64,000 nucleotides of DNA from Streptomyces fumigatiscleroticus (GTDB taxonomy: Bacteria > Actinomycetota > Actinomycetes > Streptomycetales > Streptomycetaceae). The stretch covers positions 248,001 through 312,000 of the forward strand of contig NZ_BMQF01000008.1 in NCBI RefSeq assembly GCF_014647975.1, given 5' to 3'. The position numbers and the translations under genes are program-made. Below, piece by piece: positions 15,960-24,273 of the stretch (its first letter is position 1; every line of letters starts with the position of its first letter). The notes under the pieces were generated by a model that had not been told where the DNA came from, did no database searches, and was given only the letters and a program-made list of their open reading frames with translations.

Positions 15960-17522
15960 CTAGATCACGCGGAAGAGGTCGGCGGCGGCATGGACGTCGG
16001 TGAGGTCCTCGACGAGGCGGAGGTTGTCGCACAAGGCCTCCAGGACCGAGTCGGCCTCGGCGGCGCGCGGCGCGCCGATGACCACGCCGAAGACCCGGAA
16101 GCCCAACCGGTGCTTGGCCTCGTTCCAGCCGCGCATCCACTCCTCGGTGACACCGCAGTCGTCGTCGGTGATCATCACGATGTCGCCGCGGGCGCGGGCG
16201 GTGTCGTCGAACTCCTCCTCCAGGATGTCGCCCGCCGCCGACAGCGGCGTCTGATAGCTGGTTCCGCCGCCGAGAAAGGTCTCCGCGAAGTCCACGACCT
16301 GGAGGTGGTCGACGGGCTCGCCGCCCGGGAAGCGGAAGACCCGCAGCCTGCCGGGGGCGGAGAACAGGATGCCGACGAAGTCACGCCCCGCGTGTCGGGC
16401 CTGGTCCAGCAGGGCCAGGGCGCACGCCTTGGCCCACGCCTCCCGGGTGACTCCGCCGGGCCCCGCCTCGTACATGGAGTGCGAGGTGTCCACGCACACG
16501 ATGACGGCGCCCTGGCCGGTGGCCTGCTCCCCCTGGCTGTCGTAGAGCATCAGCTCCCCGGCGGCGTAGCGCACGGCGAACACCGCCCGCAGCTCGGGCA
16601 GGCCGAGGCCCGCCAGCTCGGAGGGGATGACGCGGGAGAGGTCGTTGCCGAGCGTGACGCCGACCAGTTCCCCGGTGACGTTCTCCACCTTGCGGGCGCG
16701 CTCACCGTCGGCCATCCGCCGGAAACGGCCGATCAGTTCGGCCCACTCGGCGAGCCGGCCGGTGCGCAGCCGCTCGGCGAGCCGGGCGCGCTGGTCGAAC
16801 GGCATCCGCTCCAGCTCGCCGGGGGCGACGCCCCAGGCCCGCATCAGCGCGGCTTCCCGCCGCGCGGTCCCGGCGGCCTTGGCCGCCGCGTTCCGCGCGT
16901 CGGCCCGGGTACCGGGGACCGCCGCGGCGAGCGCCTGTGCGGCGCCCCGGGCGGCCGCGGGCGGCGCGGCCCCGTCCTCGTCGTCCTCCTCGGCGGCCCG
17001 CCGAAGCGCCTCGCCCCCGGCCGTCGCCGCGTCCTCGGCGGCCTGACTCGAACGCTCCAGCATCCTGCGCAACTCCGCGGCCTGGGCGAGTACGGCCATG
17101 GCGGCGGCGTAGGGGTCGCCGACCGTCTCCCGGCGCATCCGGTCGAAGCCGGGCGACCTCACCAGTGCGCTGACGATCTCGTGGTTGACCAGCCGGGAGG
17201 GGTCCATCTCCGCGCGCTCGCGCAACCGCGGGCCGGCCTGGTAGGCGGCCAGGAAGACATCGGCCAGGAGGTCGGCGGTGTGGTCGTGGCGCCCGTCGAG
17301 CTCCTCGGCCAGCTCGCGCAGTCCGGCCGACTGCTCGTAGGTGTCGCGCCATGCGACACGGTCGTACCGGTCCGCGACCACGGCCGCGGTGTGCCGCTCG
17401 GCTGCGGTGTGCCGCTCGGCAGCGGCGGCGGGCCGGCCGCCCGGCCAGGTCCCGGCCCGCTCCGCGGGCTCGTCGGGCTCCCACGGTGCCCCGCCCGTGA
17501 TCCTTCTCCCGTCGCCGCTCAC
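15960..17522 (-). CDS. VWA-domain protein, ViaA-like partner of the RavA-like AAA+ ATPase
   Basis: This 520-residue protein has a helical N-terminal half and a C-terminal von Willebrand A domain. The MIDAS motif 'DTSHS' lies at about residues 345-349, with a downstream 'GGGTSYQTPL' and 'DIVMITDDD' supplying the other metal ligands. Before the VWA domain, 'LGNDLSRVIPSELAGLGLPE' and 'GAVIVCVDTSHSM' follow the order seen in E. coli ViaA. A Glu/Asp/Ala-rich linker is found near 150-190. The GTG at 17522 overlaps the AAA+ gene stop (GTGA), so the two are translationally coupled. In E. coli, RavA-ViaA act as a MoxR-type chaperone acting on respiratory and Fe-S complexes; transferring that role here is inference. 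Confidence 0.85.
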   Translation of the reverse strand: MSGDGRRITGGAPWEPDEPAERAGTWPGGRPAAAAERHTAAERHTAAVVADRYDRVAWRDTYEQSAGLRELAEELDGRHDHTADLLADVFLAAYQAGPRLRERAEMDPSRLVNHEIVSALVRSPGFDRMRRETVGDPYAAAMAVLAQAAELRRMLERSSQAAEDAATAGGEALRRAAEEDDEDGAAPPAAARGAAQALAAAVPGTRADARNAAAKAAGTARREAALMRAWGVAPGELERMPFDQRARLAERLRTGRLAEWAELIGRFRRMADGERARKVENVTGELVGVTLGNDLSRVIPSELAGLGLPELRAVFAVRYAAGELMLYDSQGEQATGQGAVIVCVDTSHSMYEAGPGGVTREAWAKACALALLDQARHAGRDFVGILFSAPGRLRVFRFPGGEPVDHLQVVDFAETFLGGGTSYQTPLSAAGDILEEEFDDTARARGDIVMITDDDCGVTEEWMRGWNEAKHRLGFRVFGVVIGAPRAAEADSVLEALCDNLRLVEDLTDVHAAADLFRVI

Positions 17523-18718
17523 AGCTGGGCCTGCACCATGCTCGCGTCCACGCCGAGCGCCTCGGTGAGCACGCGGGCGCGGACGGCGCGGTGGCGGCCG
17601 GTGACACGGTCGATGGTGGCGGTGGAGCGGCCGGCGCTCGCCGCCTCCTGGCGCAGCCGCTCCAGCCGCTTGCCCGCCGTGGCGAGCTTGTTGTGGGCCT
17701 TCTTGATGACCCACTCGCTCAGCGCCTCGCGGGACTGCCCGGCCATGGCGTCGAGCTGGGCCTCCAGTTCCTCGAGGGTGTCGGCCAGGTCGAGCGCCTC
17801 CTTGGCGTCGGGGTTGACCAGGTGCAGCACCTCGCGCTCGACGGCCGGACGCTGGGCGGGAGAGTCCCACAGCACATGTGTCAGCACCGACAGGTCGGTC
17901 TCGGCGACCGCCGGCCGTCCGTCGAGATACGCGGACGCCTGGAGCAGACGTACGGCCTGCCGCCAGCGGCGGTCGGAGGCGACGAGTTCCTTGCGGCGCA
18001 GGGCCGCCCGCAGCGTGCACACCGCGTCCACGATCGCGTCGGGGACGTCCATGGCCGGGACGGCTTCGGTCACGGCGTGCTGCAACGCGGCCAGCTCGAC
18101 CGTGGTGCGCGCCGGTGCCGCCGGGCGGCTGACGGCGGAGCGGACCAGCGCCGCGAAGTTCGTGGGGTCTTCGAGGTAGCCGACCTCGATCCGCACCAGC
18201 AGCCGGTCGTAGATCGCGGCGGAGTCCTCCCCGCCGGGCAGTTCGTTGCTCGCCGTGATGGCTCCGATCAGGGGGCAGCGGATCGGCTCGCCGCCGTTCT
18301 CGGGGTGGTAGATCCGCTCGTTGAGGTAGCCCAGCGTCTCGTTCAGCGCCGCCGTGGAGCACTTGAAGATCTCGTCGATGAACGCGACATGCGCGGTCGT
18401 GGCACGGCCGTCGTAGACCTGGCGGTACTCGCCCCGGGCCAGCGCGGCGACGTCGATGGGACCGAACATCCTCGTCGGCGCGGTGAACTTCGACAGGAGG
18501 ATCTCCCAGTAGGCCGCCCCCTCGATCCTGCCGGTGAGCTCCCTGGCCATCTCGGACTTCGCCGTCCCGGGCGGGCCGAGCACCAACGAGTGCTGTCCGG
18601 CCAGCAGCGTCACCACCAGCATCCGCACCACGTCGGCCCGCTCGTAGAAGCGGTCCGACAGCTCGTCGCCTATCGCCCGGAGCCTCTTGGCCGTGTCCTG
18701 CGCGTCCTGTACGTCCAT
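17519..18718 (-). CDS. MoxR-type AAA+ ATPase, RavA-like
   Basis: This roughly 400-residue ATPase has Walker A 'GPPGTAKS' near residues 48-55, Walker B 'VAFIDE' near 111-116, sensor-1 'AITASNELPGG', and a winged-helix-like segment 'SDRRWRQAVRLLQASAYLDG' that is nearly diagnostic for RavA. 'YERADVVRMLVVTLLAGQHS' before Walker A also fits RavA. I prefer the ATG at 18718, which follows GAGG at good distance; an ATG at 18736 would add six residues. It is the first gene of the two-gene operon and is transcribed away from the coiled-coil membrane gene. It probably forms hexamers that remodel a substrate presented by the VWA partner. Confidence 0.88.
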   Translation of the reverse strand: MDVQDAQDTAKRLRAIGDELSDRFYERADVVRMLVVTLLAGQHSLVLGPPGTAKSEMARELTGRIEGAAYWEILLSKFTAPTRMFGPIDVAALARGEYRQVYDGRATTAHVAFIDEIFKCSTAALNETLGYLNERIYHPENGGEPIRCPLIGAITASNELPGGEDSAAIYDRLLVRIEVGYLEDPTNFAALVRSAVSRPAAPARTTVELAALQHAVTEAVPAMDVPDAIVDAVCTLRAALRRKELVASDRRWRQAVRLLQASAYLDGRPAVAETDLSVLTHVLWDSPAQRPAVEREVLHLVNPDAKEALDLADTLEELEAQLDAMAGQSREALSEWVIKKAHNKLATAGKRLERLRQEAASAGRSTATIDRVTGRHRAVRARVLTEALGVDASMVQAQL

Positions 18719-18856
18719 GGTGAGATCCTCGCCCATGGCGCACCGCCGCTCCGGCGAAACGGTCCTGCCGCCCGGCTCACGAAGCCAGGAGGACCGGGCA
18801 TGGGACGCTTGTGTCCGTCGTCCCCGACCGGTCGTCGTGGAGGGAGAACCGCTGAA

Positions 18857-19366
18857 ATGGCCGCCGCAATACTCGCCTTCGTGGGAGTCCTGCTCGGTTC
18901 CCTGACCACGTCCGTCTTGACGATCTACAAGGACCGGCTCGCCGCCAGGCACGAGATCGTGATCCGCGACCAGCAGTACGAGCGCGAGCGGCAAGCCGCC
19001 AGGAACGATTTCCAGAGGGAGAGCATCCAGGCCCTGCAAACGGCTGTGTCAGACGTGATCAAGGCGGCCTACGAGGAGCTTGACCGCGTCCTCGCCGAGC
19101 TCCGTGAGTCGGGGTCGTGGTCCGCGCGTCAGTGGGAGACCCCAACGGCCGAAGGGTGGTCGGATTCCGTGCTGCGACTTCAGCTCTCGGCGGCCCGGGT
19201 CCTCGACGAGGAACTGCGCGGACTGGCTCACGAGATCCAACGTGTCGCGGGCGAAGCGATCTGGGCGGCGGACCTTGCCGCCGCGAAACAGCACAGCCGG
19301 AAGCTCGAGCCCTTGCACGTCCGGTTCAACGACACCGCGAACAGGATCTTCGCCGCGCTCCTGTGA
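18857..19366 (+). CDS. Single-span membrane protein with long coiled coil
   Basis: This 169-residue protein has one N-terminal membrane helix ('AAILAFVGVLLGSLTTSVLT', residues 3-22), followed by a charged helical body rich in Arg, Glu and Gln ('HEIVIRDQQYERERQAARND') that should form a coiled coil in the cytoplasm. GGAGGGAG precedes the ATG. No enzymatic motif is visible. Its family is common in Streptomyces and without known function. It is divergent from the RavA/ViaA-like operon and may share its promoter region, but a functional link is not shown. Confidence 0.8.
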   Translation: MAAAILAFVGVLLGSLTTSVLTIYKDRLAARHEIVIRDQQYERERQAARNDFQRESIQALQTAVSDVIKAAYEELDRVLAELRESGSWSARQWETPTAEGWSDSVLRLQLSAARVLDEELRGLAHEIQRVAGEAIWAADLAAAKQHSRKLEPLHVRFNDTANRIFAALL

Positions 19367-19464
19367 CCCGGCCGGCGGTGCGTGTCGACGGCTCGGGCGT
19401 CCGGACCATGGCGCCGTCCACGGACCGTGAACGCGGGGGCCGTGACGCCGCCTACGCGGGCGGA

Positions 19465-20370
19465 CTAGTCGCCGGGTTCTCCGGATCGCCGGGTGAAGCG
19501 TCTCAAGCCCCATCTCGCGGGCCGGAGAGCCCGGTCGTCGGGGACGCCCGGCATCGGGCTCAAGGGCTCGGCCGGCGGCGTGGAGGCTCCGGGCCGGTGG
19601 TCCTTCTCCTGGGCCTGGATCCGGTCCAGCCGGACTCGGACGGTCTGGGCCATGGCGTGGTGGGAGGGATCCAGCAGTCCCTCCTCGGCCAGACGGTCCC
19701 ACATGTTCAGCAGTTCGCGCCCCCGCGCGGTCACCGCGTTGTCGTCCACCAGTCTGTGCCACGCCGCAGTGGCACGGGCCACGTCGTCGGCCGCCGCCTT
19801 CAGGTCGGTGCGGCAGCGGATGCGCGCGACGGCCAGCGCGAGGACGGTGGAGAGCCGGTAGTCCTCCCGCAGGTATGCGATGTAGGCCTCGATCGCCCGT
19901 GCCTCGAGTGCGAACTCGTGGTCCGCGCCCATCTCCAGGGTGAGGTGTTCCCGCAGCGCGCTCGCGAGGACGAACGCGGAGTGCAGCTCCTGGCGTTGCG
20001 CGTGCCGCAGGATGCGCTCGATCCTGTCGGCCGGAGGAGACTGTGCCGCACCGACGGACCCGTCCGGCCCGCTCGGCTCGTCCTCGGCCAGCGTCCGGCT
20101 CGTGCCGTCGGGGTGCACCTCCAGGCGCGTCACCTCCTGCGCCGCGCGGTCGATGACGGTGGCTTGCACCGGCGCGCCCAGCGCGCGGGCGAACATGGTC
20201 AACGCGTCCAGGACCGCCTCCTGGGGCGTTCCTCCGCCGCCGAGGTCCAGGAGGTGACCGTTGAACACCGTGGTCCCGTCCTCGGCGACGTACGCGTCGA
20301 GCCGGGGGGCAGGTGTGACGCTTCGAGCAGGCAACTTTCCCTCATCGCGGGGTGGAACCCGGTGTGTCAT
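19465..20370 (-). CDS. Hypothetical protein co-transcribed with NlpC/P60 hydrolase
   Basis: A 301-residue soluble protein that I do not recognise by function. The N-terminal third ('PQEAVLDALTMFARALGAPV', 'ATVIDRAAQEVTRLEVHPDG') resembles a small alpha/beta sensor-like domain. A linker rich in Gly/Ser/Pro follows, then a helical C-terminal half ('LHSAFVLASALREHLTLEMG', 'AIEAYIAYLREDYRLSTVLA') with a TPR-like look. There is no signal peptide or membrane segment. Its ATG at 20370 lies four bases after the stop of the NlpC/P60 gene, so both should be on one transcript. A role in envelope turnover or its regulation is only suggested by that. Confidence 0.75.
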   Translation of the reverse strand: MTHRVPPRDEGKLPARSVTPAPRLDAYVAEDGTTVFNGHLLDLGGGGTPQEAVLDALTMFARALGAPVQATVIDRAAQEVTRLEVHPDGTSRTLAEDEPSGPDGSVGAAQSPPADRIERILRHAQRQELHSAFVLASALREHLTLEMGADHEFALEARAIEAYIAYLREDYRLSTVLALAVARIRCRTDLKAAADDVARATAAWHRLVDDNAVTARGRELLNMWDRLAEEGLLDPSHHAMAQTVRVRLDRIQAQEKDHRPGASTPPAEPLSPMPGVPDDRALRPARWGLRRFTRRSGEPGD

Positions 20371-20374
20371 TCGG

Positions 20375-21490
20375 TCAGGCCCCGGGCCGTACGACTCCGA
20401 GGATGGGCATGGACGCCGCCGGTGCGAGTGTGACCGTGCGTCCAGGCCGCGGGGCGTGGACTATCTGCCCGTCTCCGGCATACATGCCCACATGCGTGGC
20501 ATCACTGTAATAGATGATCAGGTCGCCGGGCTGCACGGAGCTCAGTGAGACATGCGTCAATCCCTGCCACTGCGCCTGTGAGGTGCGGGGTATCGGATGG
20601 CCGGCCGCCGCCCACGCCGCGGAGGTGAGCCCCGAGCAGTCGTAGGAGGAGGGGCCCACGGCTCCCCACACATACGGCTTCCCGATCTGGGCGAGCGCGA
20701 AGTCGAGCGCCTTCGCGGCCGCTCCGCCGGTGGTCTTCCCCCCGCCCGTGCCGACACCGGCACCCGGCTTGCCGCCGGAGCCGGAGCCCGTGCCCGTGCC
20801 CGTGCCCGAATCGTCCACCGTCCACGCGGACCTGGCTTCCTCCGCCTTCTCCTTCTCCAGCTCGGCGAGCCGGCGGACCTGCTCGTCCTCGAGCTGCGAT
20901 TCGATGCGCTGGGCCGCGGCGATCTTCGTCTCGATCCGCTGCTGCGCCTTCGCCTTGTCCTCGCGGCTGCGCTTCAGTTCGCCGAGTTCTTCGGTGGCGG
21001 CGTCGGTGCGTTCGCGCAGCTTCTTCTCGGCGGCGCTCTGCGCCTCCGACACGTTGAGCAGGCTGCGCAGCGCCTGATGGGCCTGCGACGCCTCGTCGAG
21101 GGCCTCGTCGGGGTGGTCGCCGAGCAACAGCTGGATGCCCGTGGCGGCGAGGTGTCCCCCGCGGTACTGGATCCGGGCGGCGGCACCCGCCAGGTCGTGC
21201 AGCCTGTTCACCCGGTCCTCGGTGCGGGCCAGGTCCGTCCGGAGGGTGGCCAGCCGTTCCTGCTGCTTCTTCGCCTTCTCGTCGGCGGTGTTGAAGGCCT
21301 CGGTGGCGACCTCGGCGTCGCGGTACAGGTCGTCCAGCTCGGCACGGACCTCGGTGAGTGACTTCTTGTCCTGCGGTCCGGGATCGGACGGGGCCGCGTA
21401 TCCGGGCTGGGGCATCAGAGCGGCGGTGAGGGAAAGGGCCACTGCCCACCCGGCGACCCGGCACCGTCGCCTTCTGCTGTCGGTCGGCAC
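20375..21490 (-). CDS. Secreted NlpC/P60 peptidoglycan endopeptidase
   Basis: The protein (371 residues from GTG 21490) has a signal peptide ('VAGWAVALSLTAALMPQPGYA'-type core with cleavage after AYA/AAP), a long coiled coil of about 190 residues ('DDLYRDAEVATEAFNTADEK', 'AQQRIETKIAAAQRIESQLE'), a GTGTGSGSGG linker and a C-terminal NlpC/P60 domain. The catalytic Cys is at about 285 in 'SSYDCSGLT', and His near 333 in 'ATHVGMY'. Such enzymes cut D-iGlu-mDAP (LL-DAP in Streptomyces) bonds, and the coiled coil usually autoinhibits or docks to FtsEX-like partners. GGAG lies nine bases from the GTG; the in-frame ATG at 21496 is too close to it. Confidence 0.88.
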   Translation of the reverse strand: MPTDSRRRRCRVAGWAVALSLTAALMPQPGYAAPSDPGPQDKKSLTEVRAELDDLYRDAEVATEAFNTADEKAKKQQERLATLRTDLARTEDRVNRLHDLAGAAARIQYRGGHLAATGIQLLLGDHPDEALDEASQAHQALRSLLNVSEAQSAAEKKLRERTDAATEELGELKRSREDKAKAQQRIETKIAAAQRIESQLEDEQVRRLAELEKEKAEEARSAWTVDDSGTGTGTGSGSGGKPGAGVGTGGGKTTGGAAAKALDFALAQIGKPYVWGAVGPSSYDCSGLTSAAWAAAGHPIPRTSQAQWQGLTHVSLSSVQPGDLIIYYSDATHVGMYAGDGQIVHAPRPGRTVTLAPAASMPILGVVRPGA

Positions 21491-21909
21491 GTGCATCAGC
21501 TCCAGGTTCGGGGTGGCGAGCGGGCGGATCGGGCAGAGGACATGAGGATCGCGATCGCCACCGGAAAACGTATGGAGGGCCCGTTCGGGCAAGGCACGGG
21601 CCACCGGCCCGGACGACGCATCCCACGAAGACACCACGTCGTGCCTCGTCGTCGCCTTGGGGCCGGAAGTCACCTCCGCACATCGCGTCTTCCATCCAAG
21701 ACGCCCGGCTGCCGCCGCTGAAGGAACTAAGGGGCAGACACGAGTGCACACTTGGCCGCCATTTCGGGACATCGTCAGGGCCTTGCGTCCGCGCGCGCCG
21801 CCTTGACGCGCCCTCTTGACGGCCCGCTGGTCCAGACCTATGGTCACCGCCCAGCGCACATGTTCAGCAACCCACACGTCGTTCACATACAAGAACGGAT
21901 GGGTGTCGC
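21491..21909. other. Divergent intergenic region, 420 bp
   Basis: No gene is supported. It contains the promoters of the NlpC/P60 gene and the alginate lyase gene. Because NlpC/P60 genes in actinobacteria often carry a ydaO (cyclic-di-AMP) riboswitch, I looked for its conserved GGGGAAT and GCTAACC-type blocks in the leader and did not find them. Confidence 0.5.
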
Positions 21910-23115
21910 ATGCCCACTACTCCCCCACGCCCCCGCCGCACGTCCAGAGCCCTGCTCCTCCTCGCTCTGGTCGCCGTCCTGACCGGCCTGCTGCTGCCAC
22001 GGGCCCAGCGCGCCGAAGCCGCCCCCGGCACCTTCGCACACCCCGGTGTCACCGTCTCCCGGGCCCAGCTCGACTTCGCCCGCGGCAAGGTGCTGGCCGG
22101 CGCCCAGCCCTGGAAGGGCGCCTACGACCAGATGATGGCGAGCTCCTACGCGAGTCTCGACCGCACGCCCAAACCCCGGGCGACCGTGGAGTGCGGCTCG
22201 TACTCCAACCCGAACTACGGCTGCACCGACGAACGGCAGGACGCGATCGCCGCGTACACCGACGCGCTCGCCTGGTACATCACCCGCGACGCCCGCTACG
22301 CCCAGAAGGCGATCGAGATCATGGACGCCTGGTCGGCCGTGATCCAGAGCCACACCAACAGCAACGCCCCGCTCCAGACCGGCTGGGCCGGTTCCTCCTG
22401 GCCCAAGGCCGCCGAGATCATCAAGTACACGTACACCGGGACCTGGGCCAACTCCGGCCGCTTCGCCACCATGCTCCGCGACGTCTACCTGCCGGTGGTC
22501 ATCAAGGGCTCGAACTCCAACGGCAACTGGGAGCTGTCGATGATGGAGGCGGCGATCGGCATCTCCGTCTTCCTGGAGGACAAGGCGTCGTACGACACCG
22601 CCATGGCGAAGTTCCGCACCCGCACCGCCGCCTATGTCTACCTCGCCTCCGACGGCGATCTGCCGAAGACCGTGCCGAGCCAGAACCTGAACACCAAGGA
22701 CAAGATCGTCAGCTACTGGCAGGGCCAGTCCACCTTCGTCACCGGACTCACCCAGGAGACCTGCCGCGATCTCACCCACACCGGATACGGCATCTCCGCC
22801 ATCTCGCACATCGCCGAGACCAGCCGGATCCAGGGGCAGGACCTGTACGGCACCGACGTCGGCGAACGGCTGCGCCAGGCCCTCGGGTTCCAGTCCAAGT
22901 ACGAGCTGGGCACCGCCGTGCCCAGCTGGCTGTGCGCAGGCTCCGTGAACCGCGGGCTCGGCCCGGTCACCGAGGTCGGCTACAACGCCCTGCACAACCG
23001 TCTCGGCATCGCCATGACCAACACCCAGGCGCTGACCGAGCAGAACCGCCCGGCCGGCACCAACGCCCTCTTCGTCGCCTGGGAGACCCTCACCCACGGC
23101 GACAACCCGGCCTGA
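21910..23115 (+). CDS. Secreted alginate lyase family protein
   Basis: This 401-residue protein has a clear signal peptide (twin basic N-terminus, hydrophobic 'ALLLLALVAVLTGLLL', cleavage after AEA). The mature part is an all-helical (alpha/alpha) toroid lyase domain: 'FAHPGVTVSRAQLDFARGKV', 'AYTDALAWYITRDARYAQKA', 'QTGWAGSSWPKAAEIIKYTY', 'NGNWELSMMEAAIGISVFLE' with the conserved N-W-E, and 'THTGYGISAISHIAETSRIQ' with a His-x-x-E-type active-site region. Family members cleave uronic-acid polysaccharides by beta-elimination. It is monocistronic and extracellular. Alginate itself need not be the substrate. Confidence 0.88.
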   Translation: MPTTPPRPRRTSRALLLLALVAVLTGLLLPRAQRAEAAPGTFAHPGVTVSRAQLDFARGKVLAGAQPWKGAYDQMMASSYASLDRTPKPRATVECGSYSNPNYGCTDERQDAIAAYTDALAWYITRDARYAQKAIEIMDAWSAVIQSHTNSNAPLQTGWAGSSWPKAAEIIKYTYTGTWANSGRFATMLRDVYLPVVIKGSNSNGNWELSMMEAAIGISVFLEDKASYDTAMAKFRTRTAAYVYLASDGDLPKTVPSQNLNTKDKIVSYWQGQSTFVTGLTQETCRDLTHTGYGISAISHIAETSRIQGQDLYGTDVGERLRQALGFQSKYELGTAVPSWLCAGSVNRGLGPVTEVGYNALHNRLGIAMTNTQALTEQNRPAGTNALFVAWETLTHGDNPA

Positions 23116-23138
23116 CCGAAGTCGGCCCGCGGTCCGGA

Positions 23139-24215
23139 TCAGCGTGTCCCGTCCGCCGACGGGCCGTCCGCCGGCGGCTGCCACCCCGCGTGGCCGCCGC
23201 CCCAGGGCGGCCCGGGCACGGTTCCGTACGGCGGCGGCGGGTACGGCCCTCCCACGCCGTACCCGCCGCCGTACGGCCAGTACGACCGCGGAACCGCAGG
23301 CGGCGCCGGAGCCGCGACCCGCTGCGGCGGCCGGCGCCGGGCGGACCACAGCACGACCGCGGCGTAGACCAGCGTCACCAGCGTGTCGACGACGGCGAAC
23401 TGCCAGGGCGAGTCGGCGGCGGTCTCGTCGGACGACAGACCGTCGACGACCGCAGCGGACAGACCGAAGGCGAGCAGATTGTTCAGCGCGTGCAGGGCGA
23501 CCGACGCCTCCAGACCGCCGGTGCGGACGGTCAGCCACGCCGCCACCATGCCGAAGACCAGCAGATCGGCGAAGCCCCACGGCGTGCCCCAGCCGTGGGC
23601 GGCCGCGAACAGCGCCGCCTGCGGCAGTGCGGCGAGCCACGGCGACCGGAGGAACCCGCCGGCCGCCTGCAACAGCCAGCCCCGGAAGACGTACTCCTCC
23701 GCGGCGGCCTGTACCGGGACGAGAAGGACCAGTGCGGCCACGGAGACCAGGAACGTCTGCCATCCCACCCACTCGGCGGGAGGTCCGGAGCCGGTGTCGC
23801 CGTCCGGCATGAGCCAGGCGGCCAGCGCCAGCAGGACCAGGGCCGGGACACCGGCCAGCAGGCAGCGGGCCAGCCAGCGGCCCCGCAGCCGTCCGGCCAC
23901 CGACGAGACCGTGCCGGCCGGCCGCCGTCCCGTCCAGCCCACCGCCAGCAGCACCAGCGGCAGGGAGACCGCTATGTACGTCAGGTCCAGCGCCGTGTTC
24001 ACCACCGGACCGAAGTCGATCGTGCCGTCCGGCAGTTCCGGACGGCCGGCGGCCTTGCCGATGCCGTACGCGAGCGTGTCCAGCACGGCGATGAGCACCA
24101 GCCAGCCGCCGGCCACCAGCAGGGTGCCCAGCAGCGGCCGCCACCAGCGGTGGCGGCCCGTGCATCTGGCCATGCGGTGGTACGCGAGTGGAGCCGGAAG
24201 AGGCGCGGTTGTCAT
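23139..24215 (-). CDS. CPBP-family intramembrane metalloprotease
   Basis: This 358-residue membrane protein has about eight hydrophobic segments. The CPBP (Abi) motifs are 'AAEEYVFRGWLLQAAGG' (EExxxR), 'ALFAAAHGWGTPWGF' (FxxxH-type) and 'ASVALHALNNLLAFGLS' (HxxxN), which together form the zinc site in the membrane. The C-terminal 60 residues are rich in Pro, Gly and Tyr ('YWPYGGGYGVGGPYPPPPYG') and probably extend into the cytoplasm. Family members mature prenylated proteins or act in bacteriocin immunity and signalling. It is convergent with the alginate lyase gene and transcribed alone. Confidence 0.88.
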   Translation of the reverse strand: MTTAPLPAPLAYHRMARCTGRHRWWRPLLGTLLVAGGWLVLIAVLDTLAYGIGKAAGRPELPDGTIDFGPVVNTALDLTYIAVSLPLVLLAVGWTGRRPAGTVSSVAGRLRGRWLARCLLAGVPALVLLALAAWLMPDGDTGSGPPAEWVGWQTFLVSVAALVLLVPVQAAAEEYVFRGWLLQAAGGFLRSPWLAALPQAALFAAAHGWGTPWGFADLLVFGMVAAWLTVRTGGLEASVALHALNNLLAFGLSAAVVDGLSSDETAADSPWQFAVVDTLVTLVYAAVVLWSARRRPPQRVAAPAPPAVPRSYWPYGGGYGVGGPYPPPPYGTVPGPPWGGGHAGWQPPADGPSADGTR

Positions 24216-24273
24216 GTTCCACAGCTTCCCGGAGAGGCGGGGGCCGTGTCCGTCCGGGGTAGGGCTCGGGAGA

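Noticed and set aside
20375..21890. Possible ydaO-type riboswitch before the NlpC/P60 gene
   Set aside because: The leader lacks the conserved blocks of this riboswitch, so it was not called.
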